Shown: positions 34,998-46,868, counted from the first letter of the stretch. The stretch: 64,000 nt of DNA from Ilyonectria destructans (GCA_020740775.1 JAHEWK010000006.1:186001-250000); one strand, 5' to 3'. Program-made: numbers and translations. Notes: generated by a model not told the origin, from the letters alone.

Positions 34998-36387
34998 ATG
35001 AGTCAATCACCGACTTCAGCAACTGTTCCTCGTCCGTCATCCTCACTTCTCAGCACCAACATGACCAACCCTGAAACAGCTCAGAACGGTAGCGACGCCT
35101 CATCGGAACGACCGCTTGATGCCTCAAAGCTTGTCGTCACCAAGACCGACAAGCCGAACCCGGTACCCAAGCCCGGTTCGGCTGAGCTTTGGGCGCAGAA
35201 TGCTTGTTGTGACCACATGGTCATCGCTCGCTGGAGCGCTGGTCAAGGTTGGGAAGCCCCCGAGCTGAAGCCTTTCGGGGACATCTCCATCTCGCCGGCC
35301 GCATCCTGCCTTCACTATGCCACGCAGTGTTTCGAGGGGATGAAGGTGTACCGCGGCTTTGACGGCAAGCTGCGGCTCTTCAGACCCGAGCGCAATGCGA
35401 AGAGACTCTCCATGAGCTCGACGCGAGTGTCGCTCCCTGATTTTGACCAAGAGGAGTTGGTCAAGTTGATCAAGGCATTGGTACGATTGGATTGCCCAAG
35501 TAAGACCTCTCTCCCTTGTTGCAGCTTGCATTTCGGGGCTTCTTCCATACTGACAACCTCCTCAACTCTCAAGGATGGCTTCCCAAGGACAAGCCTGGAA
35601 ACTTTCTCTATCTTCGGCCGGCCGTCATTGGTAACGGCCGCCAAATCGGAGTCCAGATCCCAAGCGAGGCCACAATCATCATCCTCATGGTAGCCTGGCC
35701 TGACTTCTCTTCCGAAATGCCTCCCGGTGCTCCTCCTAAACAACCCGGACTCCGTCTTCTCGCGTCGGAGAATGGTGCCGCGCGAGCGTGGCCCGGTGGT
35801 TTTGGCTACGCCAAGATCGGTGCCAACTACGGGCCGAGTTTCCTTTCACTGGGAGAGTGCCGCAAGAGGGGATACGACCAGATCTTGTGGGTTCTGGGGG
35901 ACAAGTGTCAGGTCACTGAAGCCGGTGCTAGCAACTTCTTCGTCCTCATCAAAAACGCCACCACTGGACGTGCAGAGTTGATCACGCCGCCTTTGGATGA
36001 CAAGATCATCCTGGAAGGCATCACCAGGCAGTCTGTCCTGGACCTGGCTCGATCTAGGCTGGCGGAGCAACTAGATGTCGTGGAAGCCAACTTCACTATG
36101 TACGACCTGCAGGTAGCATGGAAAGAAGGGCGTATTCTCGAAGCCTTCGTATCGGGAACAGCTGTAAGTGGCACATGATCAATCAACGAGACTTGGACAG
36201 GATACTAACGGCACAGTTTTTTATCTCGCCTGTCTCTCTTATTTCGTTTGAAGGACAAGACTGGGACATCCCGCTGAATGGAACAGTGCCGAGTGGGGGA
36301 TGTGCTGAGATGATTAAAGCATGGTTGAAAGACATCATGTTCGGGAACGAGGATCACGAATGGGGGATTGTTGTCAACGAAGAGTAA
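34998..36387 (+). CDS. Branched-chain amino-acid aminotransferase (class IV PLP enzyme)
   Basis: It interconverts Leu, Ile or Val and their keto acids with 2-oxoglutarate/Glu. Exons 34998-35499, 35574-36163 and 36217-36387 give 420 residues. The introns are 74 and 53 nt. Family marks are SPAASCLHYATQCFEGMKVY, FLYLRP, the Schiff-base Lys248 in GYAKIGANYG, the LW-LG block, TEAGASNFFV and a C-terminal SGTA. There is no strong mitochondrial leader; the first 60 residues are Ser/Pro-rich, so a cytosolic form is likely. An ATG at 35061 is an alternative start. Cytosolic copies beside oxidases and amidases often belong to secondary-metabolite or nitrogen-catabolic clusters (general knowledge), which cannot be decided here. 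Confidence 0.92.
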
Positions 36388-37029
36388 CGGCCCACTGATC
36401 AATCAAGACTTGCCTGTACGCGCACATAACATACGATAGTTAAGGCACGTTACAGTTGATCGTTTTGACGAGAAGCTACACCATCGACCACAATGTTGAC
36501 AGTCATATTCCTATCTGCGTGAGGTGACCCTCCAAGCCCTTCGCCAGTAGCTCGACCAGCCATTCCACGATTCCGGTTGCCATGTGTCACATTTCGGGGT
36601 CATCCTGAAAGGCATAATAACCTTATTTCTGGCTTTCCTAGACAACCGACAGTATTCTGATTGGCTGATTCTCCCTCATGGGACGACTTGACATCATCTA
36701 TCAAATAATGCCGATTGAGGTAAAAGTGGAATGCACACTCCGCTAATGCGTAGTGCAGTATTGGCCTATATTCTTAAATGTGATATGTTGCTAGCAGTTA
36801 CTGGTCATGATCATATGGAAGAAGCTCTTGATTCTCATCTATTCTAGCAGGAAATGAAGGTCCTTATATACATCAATCTGAGCGCATTAAGGTTCCTTAG
36901 CTAGGGTTCAAGATCCGGATCCGGCGTTCCAGTCTGAATCCGGGGTTATAGCTGGAATCCAGCAATTTCCTGATCCGGCGTTGTAGTCCGGATCCAGCGA
37001 TGACTTCTGGAGCAGCCTATAATGTGACA
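36388..37029. other. Intergenic, convergent 3' ends with degenerate short repeats
   Basis: 642 bp between two convergent genes. Between 36905 and 37000 several variants of a ~20 bp unit (ATCCGGCGTTnnAGTCnGAA) recur in imperfect tandem. Nothing else is defined. Confidence 0.45.
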
Positions 37030-39869
37030 TCATCTCAACTTGGTAGCGGTTGCCTGAACAACAGCTGCCTTGTGCCTCTTGTTGGTGATTATGTCTTCCC
37101 TCCAAAGCCATCCCAGCCCAGCCGCTGCTCCCGGTCCAAGCACAACAACTGTGCTGATTGCATAAATTGCAATTTTCAGCCAGCTGGATTGGACCATCCC
37201 GGCGTGCTTCATGTCCCAGAAGAGATATCCCAGCCACATGAACGTGGCCGAGAATACGAAACCCGCGTCGAACTTTAAGAACTCCCGCGCGAAGGCCGTT
37301 AGGTCGGATGTATTAGGGGGCAAAGTATGCGGGAGGAAACCTGCCGCTGTGCCGAAAGGGGCAGTAAACCAGGCCCTGAGCCAAAAGCATACAGAGGGAA
37401 CGATTAACGTGCCGACAGTGTATCGAATCAATGGCAAGTCACGCTTCGGGGCGGTGATCCTATCTTGCATCATCGTGTTGGGAAAGGCGCAGGAAAAGAT
37501 GAAAGTCGCGACGGCTGTCCAGATGGGGAACATTTGCCAGATAAACAGCCATGACTGGCGAAGAGGAAGCGATGGCCAAAACAGCATGGCGTAAGTTGGG
37601 ATGTAGTATGCGAGAATCATTGCAGGCTGGATAGCGCGAGTGTAGTTCATCCGGGTCAGTCTCATGTCGGTCGCCTTGAAGTTCTCAATGGGTGAGGTGA
37701 TGTAGTGGATGAAGTAATACAGAGGGCTTAGAACACCGATGCCAAAGAATTGGCCGAGTAGCGTGAATAGAAATGGCCTGCAACAAAGTCAGCTATATTC
37801 AGTAAGTTGGGATAGTGACATACAGCTGAGAAAGGGTCAAGGCATTAGCCCGGCGAACAGACTCAATAGACCAAATGGTGATGATAATCCCCAAATCAGT
37901 CAGGCAAGAGGCGACCTGCCCTCGAGATACTGCATCATGCCCGTTTATAAATGGCAGGAAGAAGACATTAATCGGGGCCCACCTAGTGAATATTAATGAT
38001 AAGTACATCAGCAAAATAGGAATCTTGCACAAAACTTACGCTTCGTCCAGCCAGTTGATATTGTAGAAAGTCTTCTGTATGGGAATTCGGTCGGTATCCA
38101 GAGATATCTCGCCAGTTTCAAGCGCCAGAAATAACCATGGGAATGCTTTCTCGGCGTTCAATACTCCAGAGGCGAGATAGAACAGGCCAAGCATTGGTAA
38201 TATCGCCAGGGCTCTCTTCACCTTGCTTTCTTTCTTACCCTCGCCCTGCGTTGGGTTGAAGGGCATGGTTCCACTTAGGGATGCTTTTGGCGGTGGAAGA
38301 TATTCAAGTATAGTAGCACCAATAACCACCTCGCTGGCCATGTCCTGTAAAAAGTCGCCCAGCATAGGGAAGAAGAGCCGGAAGAAGACGCGCTCAAGGG
38401 GTCCTCGAAGAGCCTGTAAGCGTATATGCTTAGCAGAAGCATCAACGACAGATGCCGCCCTCTCCTCTCGGCACTTCTGATATCCACGGAGGTATTCTTC
38501 GATTTTTCTCTCAGTTGGAGGTTCTCCGCCATGTCGGTCCACCATGGCCTTGATCGAATTGGCCAACGCCGCTGCGCTCTCGATTGCAGCATTGCCTCCG
38601 GCCGCAAAGTTTGGAGTCATCTTGTGGGTGCTGTCTCCCAGGTACGCAATTCGCCCGCACGTCCAGAGTTTGAACTTCGCTTCTTCCAAAGCAATAAGCT
38701 GGCATGAAGTTGTCTTCTCCCATAAGTAAGAGAACTTGAGATCTGGCCGAATAAGCATGTCTCCGTGCTGAATGGCGAATTGTTCAGTCTCCGCCCTGGT
38801 ATAGTGTGGGATATTGCTGAGTGGATATTGCACATTCAGTCTTTCAAATATGAAGTAGTAGGCTCTTCCATTCTTGGCGGTTACCACGAGAGAACTTTGA
38901 TCGATGTCGTACCCAATATCGAAGTCTCCTGCTTCGAGGTGTTGGACTGAAGAGGCAATGCCAAAGAGGCACCGATACTCCGCAATCATGCCTCGAGCGT
39001 GTCAGCATGTAGTCCTGGTTCGAGATATATAGACCAGGGAAAACAGGGGCCCAAATGAACTTACTGTTTTTGTCATGTCTCACAAGCTCTAGCTGTCTCG
39101 GTTCAGCCAGCTTCCACAACTCCTCTCGGGCCCTGCTTGCAACGCCGTCGGCACCGACTAGAATGTTCCCTTCAAATGAAGACTTGTCATCACATGTGAC
39201 AGTTATTCCGTGTGGTTGATGATCGATCTCGACAATGTTCTTGCCTGTCAAGATTTTGCTTTCATCTTGGACGTTGTCAAACAAGGTTTGCAAGAGAATA
39301 TGGCGATCTCCCCACAAGACGTTATATCCTGTCCTGTTGTATGATTAACCATAGCGACTCCAATAAGGAATTTCACTACTCACCTTGCCTGTCCAAGTTT
39401 ACTCACGTCAGATCGAGGGCAAATCAAGCGCCCTCGATTGTCGCGATCCGCCATCCATATTACAGATTCCTACCTTACGTTAAGGGAGAAACCACAAGCA
39501 TCATTGTCATTTACGCACCATCTTTTCGATCAGCTCATCTAATAGTCCAAGCTGATCGAGAATCTACGGAGAAAGTCAGCATTGCGTATTTACATCGCAG
39601 GAAACAGGACCAGGGGTTTAGAAGTGGAGAGGACTGAACTCACACGGCAGCCGTTTGGCATGATGCCAATAGATTCGCCAACCTGAGGAGCAATTGTCTC
39701 TCGGCACTCCAACAGCACATAATCGATGCCGGCTTGCTAGTTTATTGTCAGAAGCGTTCTGCTTGCACCTCAATAGGTATTCAGGTCATACCTCCAGTGC
39801 ATTAGCAAGTGTAAGACCAGCGACACCACCTCCAGCGATGACAACTCGAAAATTGTTCTTAGAATACAT
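37030..39869 (-). CDS. FAD-dependent monooxygenase fused to a C-terminal polytopic membrane region
   Basis: A flavin monooxygenase, probably hydroxylating or epoxidising a lipophilic small molecule at a membrane. Eight exons (39869-39792, 39736-39644, 39563-39519, 39469-39384, 39333-39065, 38991-38040, 37982-37824, 37777-37030) join in frame to 809 residues. The N-terminus has the FAD motif [18 protein letters not shown], followed by [37 protein letters not shown] and [18 protein letters not shown]. This part resembles PaxM/AusM-type secondary-metabolism enzymes. From about residue 430 on come some seven or eight hydrophobic segments, including [28 protein letters not shown] and [19 protein letters not shown]. 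Related fused proteins occur in fungi, but the role of the membrane half is unknown to me. Confidence 0.88.
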
Positions 39870-41477
39870 AGCCAAGAAGCGAACGAGGTAGCAACAGGCG
39901 ATTTATCCAGGTTGTGTGTTTGCAATCGCGGGGAAGTGGGCACGAGAGAAGTGAGGCAATGGTTTTATATGCATTGCTAACTGCACTAACTCCAAGGAAC
40001 CTAATTATGAGCTATAATAAGAAGTTGGTTCACATGATCGTTGCCTGCATGCTACGTCTGTTAATAGACTTCACTACAATATTATAACGCGCCGACACTA
40101 CAGTTCGGCCTCCCAAGCGGGTAAAAAAAACACTACACACTAATTGGGTTCCTATAAAGGCAGCCCCGTCACTTGCTGCCGATTACCCGTTGGTATTGTG
40201 GGGTGCCGCCTAGCTTCCTCGTCCCGAGGTAGGTCTATGATATACTCTGAACTAAGTTTCGAACTAATATAACCCCATTTTAGAAAGTAATACCCCGCAT
40301 TTCGGCTCGGTATTGAACAAGACCCAGTCCTCCTATCTCTGCGGCGATTGCAACTATTTCAGCTATAGAACTACTCCACGATTTTCCAGTACTATTAAGC
40401 CCTATTAATCAGATAAATATACTGCACCCTACTAGCCTGAACTAGATAGGGAGGCTTCGGAGAGTATATAAAAAGAGGTTATATATATAATTAAGTCTTG
40501 GATTATTTGGTTTCGCTCTGGCGTCAGTAGATAATATTACAAGTAGCGCCTCCGCAAAAGTTTCTACCTAACGTTCCACACTCTTGACTTATTCAGTCTA
40601 GCCTCGGCATAATTATAATATCAGCAAATAATTTCGGAAGTAGCGCCTCGGCAAGTATTTACACCCGAGTTCCACACTCTTGACATTTTCAGTCTAGCTT
40701 CGGGATAATTATAATATCAGCAAATGATTTCACAAATAGCGTTTAGACAAGTATTTACATCCGAGGTTCATACTGTCAGATATTGGAGTGAATTATGTGT
40801 TTTATTATTCTGCTTCTTGCTGCTTGAGGTTTTACAGCAAGATCTATATGCCTTTTCTGTGCTATGTGGAATTAACTAGAAGTCGCTAACAAAGCATGTG
40901 GCAATAGGTAGCAACTGTCACCTTTGATAACAATATTTATCAGCCTTTCAAGCTATTTCCATAAGCTTTCTTTTGCCACTATTCAATATCCTCTCGGCCC
41001 CTTCCGTTCACCTTCAGCAGTTTTAGTATCAGCACATGATTTTGTAAGCAGTGCCGAGGTAGTTATTTCAAAGTAGGCGGGGTTAGATATCTATCGAATC
41101 TATCGAATCGCTTACCATTCGATTCGATGGCTTGGCATTCGGCAGTGTTGAGGGGTTGAAAGTGCGGGGTCGCCAAAGCCTCGGACAGCCTGCGGTGTAA
41201 GGGAAAAGAAGCGGAAGAAACGGCGATGGAAGCTGGATCTAACGATCACGAGACGATATCCTAGTTTCTGCGGGCATTTTAGTGTGTAATCCTCCCAAGG
41301 TAGCGAGTCAGATGATGCCGAACCCCGCAAACTGTAGGCTATGTTCCATGTATAAAATGGGGTAACAGTTGTATCTGCATCGATTCGTACCTAACCCAGC
41401 CTTAAGAGTTCCAAGACCCAATTGTTTCCATTATCATACATACGGTGCACAAAACCCCTGTTGGGTCGTTCCCCACC
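39870..41477. other. Intergenic with degenerate satellite
   Basis: 1.6 kb that includes the monooxygenase promoter, a moderately AT-rich tract and the 96 bp tandem repeat at 40530-40785. A further diverged copy of part of the repeat unit appears near 41025-41080. No protein-like frame is seen. Confidence 0.5.
40530..40785. repeat. Degenerate tandem repeat, 96 bp unit, about 2.6 copies
   Basis: The block CTTGACnTnTTCAGTCTAGC recurs at 40583 and 40679, and AATTATAATATCAGCAAAT and TAGCG-C blocks recur at the same spacing. The copies differ mostly by C/T and G/A, consistent with mild RIP. Confidence 0.7.
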
Positions 41478-42741
41478 ATGATTCGGGCGGCACGGTACTA
41501 CGGGAGAGAAGATGTCCGCGTCGAGCAGATTCCGGTGCCTTTAGTGCGCCCAGGCCAGGTCAAGGTGAGGCTGGAATGAAGCCCCATAAGACGGTAGCAA
41601 CAAGTGCAGATGGAAGACCATATGCTGACTTGGTGCTTGTGTCCAGATTGCCCCAGCTTTCGTTGGTATCTGCGGATCAGATCTGCATGAGTATCTAGGC
41701 GGCCCTACATTCTGCCCTACCACACCACACCCCGTGACCGGCGAGAGCATCCCCGTCACGCTCGGCCACGAGTTTTCCGGCACCATCACGGAGATCGGGC
41801 CCGGCGTTACCGGCTTCGAGATCGGCCAGAGATGCGCCGTGCAGCCAATAATGGTTTGCGGCCATTGCGTGGCCTGCGCAGCCAACGCCGAGAATGTCTG
41901 CCACAATGCCGGCGTCCTCGGGTTGAGCGGAGGAGGCGGCGGGCTTAGCGATGCTGTCTGCGTGGACGCTGCCCAAGTCTTTCTGTTGCCCGACAACCTG
42001 ACTATGGAGATGGGCGCCCTTGTTGAGCCGCTTTCCGTCGCTTGGCACGCCGTCACTGCCGCGCCCGAGTTCAACCCCGACTCGATCGTCTTGATTATTG
42101 GAGGTGGGCCTATTGGCTTAGCTACTATCTTGTGTCTTAAGGCCAAGGGCGTCAAGACGATTCTGGTTTCAGAGATTGCCTCCGCTCGTCAAAGGTTTGC
42201 CTTGCAGTTTGGTGCAACCCAGATCGTCAACTCTATTACAGACGATGTCAAGCAGGTCGTTCTGGATGCAACTGGAGGCAGAGGTGCCGATGTTGTTTTC
42301 GATTGCGCTGGAGTTCCTGCCAGGTGCGTCTTTCCATTTACTTAATATAGTATTATCTAGCTTTACTAACAGTCTTTTAGTATTAAGGGCGCTTGCGAGG
42401 CTGTCAAGATACGCGGAACTATTATTAATGTAGCAATCTGGAAAAAGGAGATCCTATTTAACCCTAACTGGATAACTTTTAAGGAGAGCTCCTACAAGTC
42501 TATCCTCGGATACCAACGCAAAGATTTCCAAGCTGTTATTGAGCATCTCCGAACAGGTGAGATATTGTAAAGCAATCTACAAATGATAATATTGCTAACA
42601 AGGGTTTAAGGCGTAATCAAGCCAAATGATATGATTACTGCAAAGATTAGGCTAGAAAATGTTGTTGAGGATGGTATCAAGGCACTTGTCACTGATAAAG
42701 ATAACCATGTGAAGATTCTTATTGATATTCATGCTAAATAG
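41478..42741 (+). CDS. Zinc-dependent medium-chain dehydrogenase (butanediol/sorbitol dehydrogenase type)
   Basis: It oxidises a secondary alcohol or polyol with NAD(P). Exons 41478-41564, 41647-42323, 42381-42556 and 42611-42741 join to 356 residues, normal for the family; the start sits in ACCATGA. Marks are GICGSDLHE and GHEFSGTI (catalytic zinc), CGHCVACAANAENVC (four Cys of the structural zinc), the EP in VEPLSVAWHA and the Rossmann GGGPIGLA. It is closest to fungal (R,R)-butanediol, threonine or iditol dehydrogenases; the substrate is not decidable. Exons 3 and 4 and their introns are clearly more AT-rich than exons 1 and 2. Confidence 0.9.
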
Positions 42742-43187
42742 ACTGTATCCCTTTTGGTACGAACTGGCGAATAGCTTTGGGCTTACCCATGTAAGCTTTG
42801 CCTGTCCCTTGCAGCATCATCGCCGGACTATGGGGTTGCCCTGAGAGACCTTAAATCATTGCGCGGCCCGAGGTTTTGTTTTGTGAGGAACGTCTCCGCA
42901 TTGCTACTGCGATATTCATCACTTCTTATTATTCTGTACAAGTGCCAATGATTGATGAATTTTCGTATCCAAATACGAACGTCGGTTTAGAGACAACATC
43001 CGAGCATGTAATGCTTCACTTCAGCAAGGCAATGCCTAATACCATTGGTAATCCCAATGTAGCGAGTGTGGCATATCCCAGGGAACTCCATATCATGCTT
43101 ATATAGAGACGCCCAATTCCATATCTTCCACCTATTAAAGGGCTACTCCATCCATCCACCGCAAGACATCTTGTTAAGCCAGACATC
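42742..43187. other. Intergenic
   Basis: 446 bp between the dehydrogenase stop and the oxidase pseudogene start. A TATATAG motif near 43100 could be the TATA element of the oxidase. Nothing else is seen. Confidence 0.4.
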
Positions 43188-44756
43188 ATGCATCGCATCG
43201 CAGACACTCTCGCCTTTGTCGTCAACATCATCGTGGTGCAGGCACAATGTAAGACATCTCCTTTAGACATTGGCTGGCCATCGACAGATGAATGGGCCGC
43301 CTTGAACGCCACGATCGATGGTGTCTTGATCAAGTCACAGCCCATCGCGTCTTCCTGCTATCCGGGAAATCCATTCAATTCTCCCGACTCTTGTGACGCC
43401 GTCGCGGCCAATTGGAGTCTAGCTTCGTTCCATGCGGCTTTGCCCGAATCCTGCGGCTCTCAGCTTTTTGCAAACAACTCGTGTTTACCGCCAGGCGTCG
43501 TTGGTTACACGGAAAACCAAGGATGTGATATCGTTGGTATGCCCCAATACGTCGTCAACGCAACTACGGAGCAACAGATAGCTTCAGCGATGAGGTAGGC
43601 CTCGGACCGAAACATTCGCATCTTCATCAAGAGTACTGGACATAACTTGAACGGAAGGTCAACAATCTTGTCTCGATGACAATCAAAACATGCTGATGGA
43701 ATACATAGGCCGAGCGGCGCATACGCTCTCTCCATCTGGACTATTAACATGTACCAAATCACCGGCAGTGGCAACAAGTATGGGCATACCCTCGGAGCTG
43801 CAATGAACGCCGGCAGAGTAGTCGTTAGTGGTGAGGATCCCACCGTCGGCCCTGGAGGACATATCCAGGGCAGTGGTCACGGACCTCTGTCGAGCACATA
43901 CGGCCTCGTCGCCGACCAGATTTACCAGGTGCGAGTTGTTACCACCCAGGGGGAGATCCTCGTCGCCGATGCTACGCAGAATCAAGACTTACTATGGGCC
44001 GTTCGAGGTGGAGGGACGGGTTAGTATGGCGTTGTGACAGAGTTTAGTCAAACGTATCCTGCTCCAGCCGCCATCATTACAGCTAGTGTCGTATTGTCAC
44101 TTGTTGGGAATGACACAGCAGCCTCCAAAGCGTCATGGAATGCTCTCGGAGCACTGGCATCTGCTCTCCCAGGTCTTATAGACGCCGGCGTGGGATCGGG
44201 CACCATCCAGGGAAGCGCAGCCAAAAGTTTGTCGATATCAATGAGATTCACCGCCTTCAACAGCACGGCAGAGGCGTTGAGAACAATAGCTGCACCCGTC
44301 ATCGCCCTCATGCAGGCCCAAGCCCCTTACAATAGCGCTTTCAGGGTGTTCTTGACTGAGCCGGTGACTCATTTCGGGTATGTCGCGTACTGGACCGATA
44401 GGACCACATCCCGAGCATGCGCGGCGCCCTGCTTCCGTCATGGCGGACCACCTACCTCCACACCATTGGTATGGCCCCGGTTCTCGATATGACCCTCTCG
44501 CCACAAGATACTCTGAACAAGGCGGCAAGGTGGGCTGAGGAGAATTTCGAGGCTGTCTGGAGAGAATGGGCGCCGAATGCCGGATCTTACATGAATGAGG
44601 GCAACCCCATGAATTTCAACTTCAAAGAAAGACTATTACGGCTCAATCTATGATCGCTTGTTAGAGATCAAGCAGAAGTACGATCCCGCCGAGAGCTTGC
44701 ATGTGTCGTCGGGTGTCGGAAGTGATGCTTGGGAGTACAACCCTAACACTGGCTAG
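43188..44756 (+). pseudogene. BBE-type FAD-linked oxidase, inactivated
   Basis: A relic of a secreted berberine-bridge-enzyme-like oxidase. A signal-like start (MHRIADTLAFVVNIIVVQAQ) and blocks typical of the family remain: IFIKSTGHNLNGR, SIWTINMYQITGSG, VSGEDPTVGPGGHIQGSGHG, VVTTQGEILVADATQNQDLL and a C-terminal YYGSIYDRLLEIKQKYDP. Lesions: TAG at 43596-43598 where the family has Trp; TAG at 44022-44024 after GGGTG where Gln fits; a short or missing stretch and frame change near 44380-44420; and one extra A near 44628 that shifts the frame before DYYG. An intron at 43658-43708 has a poor GTCAAC donor. Confidence 0.85.
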
Positions 44757-45256
44757 TTGTGTCGGAAGTAGCGAGTAAGGCGGCTTGTGCGGATAATCTC
44801 TTAGATGTCGTCCTGTTACTTTATTCATTTCGTCGTAATAGTGTTCAACAGTTAAATCCGCCGAGCCTTGGTGCAGGTCTAGACTCGATACCGTTTATTC
44901 AAGTGGGAAAAGGTCATCCTACCACTGTATTGGTAAGTACGATAAGCAGACATACTTCAAAGAAGAGGGAAAGTGGGGCAGAAACATAGATGGCAAAACA
45001 TCACAACGAGTAACTCTGAAGATGTTGATCGTTCAGAAGTTGGTGCAATTAACTAATGTAGATGCCTAACCAGATGCCATGATCATGTGTATTGAAGGCT
45101 CTCTCTAGCACACGCATTAGTTTCTTTTACGTGCTGTGTGTTCCCATGATGAAGAGCATCATGGAAGAAACCTCACACTTAACATTCATGTGAAAAACGA
45201 CCCAGGAATCAATTGACACTGGGTGGCTAGTTCGACGCCGCATCAAATGGCCATGG
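44757..45256. other. Intergenic, convergent
   Basis: 500 bp between two convergent pseudogenes. I see no feature in it. Confidence 0.4.
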
Positions 45257-46085
45257 TTACGCGCCGTTTAGGGGCTGCTCATAGACCACGCCATTAATGG
45301 TTGTTGTTAGAGTTCCATTCGAATGGAAAATGTTTGTCAAGACATCGATTTCCACTTCGAAGCCCTCGGGGCTAGACTTTTTCGTGGCATAGAGGTTAGG
45401 ACCCGTCTGCACCAAATCGGAGAACCAGTCGAGGTGGGCAACGGTCGATGCCACCGGTATCGTGGTGACATTCTCAAAACCGTTGAGGAACGTCTCCCCG
45501 TCGCCCGAGTAGTCATTGTAACTGACTGCTACGCCAATAATACCCGAGGAATTGGCTGCTCCAGCGAGCGTGACCGACGCATAGCCTGAAACTTTGGCGG
45601 TAAGCTTATACGTGCCTGGTGGTGGTACTGGCCGATAAGGCGGCGAGTCTCCTGCCAAGTAGGGAACGGCCCATGGTATTTCGTCCGACACGAGGGCGAC
45701 CGGGATGAATTTGGAAGGTGTCCGGCTGGTGAACTTGGCCAAAACCATTCAAACATCCTTACCCTAAAGTTCTTTAAACTAAAAGCAAGGCAAAGGATTG
45801 GGCCACCGCAAGCAGGGGAGACGGTTTGGGCTTCCCAGTATACGACTTTAGTCGAGTCCGGAGACCACCGAGGGTCAGCCTGGCCGTTCCACTGCGGATC
45901 ATTTAATGACCCGCCCCCTAACACATCAAAGCCCGGCCCGTTGATCTTTTGGCCGTAATATGACCCGCGGTCGCCATAGTTATCGAGAAGGTAAGGCACA
46001 AAGAACTGTCGTGCACCGTTATTGCGTGTAGATGAGGTTACAGCGGTAGAGACCAGATCTGTAATAGGTGGGACATGACGCATAC
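45257..46085 (-). pseudogene. Saponin-hydrolase-like protein, C-terminal fragment with frameshift
   Basis: Two frames carry adjacent parts of one protein. The upstream part (46083 to about 45760) reads YLLDNYGDRGSYYGQKI, DPQWNGQADPRWSPDSTKVV and VSPACGG. The downstream part (45748-45257) reads AKFTSRTPSKF, VSDEIPWAVPY and ends with FHSNGTLTTTINGVVY. These blocks are those I associate with fungal saponin hydrolases and related secreted WD40/TolB-like proteins (family recall, not searched). The frames meet at a frameshift near 45750-45770. The N-terminal half is missing: at 46085-46100 the sequence passes into the sugar transporter relic on the same strand. Confidence 0.7.
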
Positions 46086-46089
46086 CGGA

Positions 46090-46868
46090 TAGGAACCCAG
46101 AATAGTCTTGATGCCCTCAATGTTGAACTTGAGTTGAGTCTGATCTGCTTCAAGACCGGCGATGATTTATTGGAGTTCGGCCTTGACAATGTCGTTCTCG
46201 ATTCCATTGCCGTGCCACTTTATGAGGATGTCTCTTGCCTATTCCAGCCGACCCCTGGACGCCAGCCATCTGGGGCTCTCAGGGCATAGCCAAACCATGA
46301 CGGTCTGGTAGACCGGCAGAACGACCTGAAGGAGGCAAGGCAGCTTCCAAAGCCACTCGGACTCGACGGTAAAGGTGCCGAACGAGATCCACGCGCCGAG
46401 AATGAGCCCAATGATGATTCCAGTATTGTAGATCGAGGTCAGAGTGACACGCTGCTTCGGATGGGCAAGCTCCGTCACCAGAATCGGAGCACCGAGCTGC
46501 TGCAAGCTGACGCCGAAACCCAGAATGAACTTTGCGCCAACGAACATCTGAAAGTTGCTGGAGAAGGTCTGTATGATAGCCATACCACCAACGACCCCAG
46601 CGCCCACGGAGCAGAGTAGTAAAGAAGCAGGCAATTATGCTGCGCCGTAGAAACCAAGATTGGAGCCGCTAGGATGGCCGAATTTGTCCATGAACGAATC
46701 GGTAGATTACAAGCTGTTAGTCATGCTGAGATCAAAGCCGAGCGCAGTCGAAGTAAGGATGGGGGCAATTAGGAGGAGGTAGAGTTTGATCAAGTTCGGA
46801 TTTCGATACCATGATGGCGCCTCTTGGATGAGGGCATGAATCTTCTCCTTGTCGTAATAGTCATCCAT
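46090..46868 (-). pseudogene. MFS sugar transporter, 3' truncated, four premature stops
   Basis: The frame starts at ATG 46868-46866 (MDDYYDKEKIHALIQEAPSW) and shows membrane segments 1 to 6 of a hexose/lactose-permease-like transporter: LGFDLSMTNSL, FILGFGVSLQQLGAPILVTE, ELAHPKQRVTLTSIYNTG, PESPRWLASRGR. In-frame stops are TAA 46709-46707, TAA 46637-46635, TAG 46241-46239 and TAA 46169-46167. Each stands where Gln (CAA/CAG) would suit the family, as with CpA-to-TpA change. The second half of the transporter is missing. A TATATAA motif at about 46971 could be its old promoter. Confidence 0.85.

Noticed and set aside
43250..43275. Very short intron (GTAAGA to TTTAG) near the start of the BBE oxidase
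   Set aside because: It would be only about 24 nt, too short for fungal splicing, and the frame reads through without a stop.
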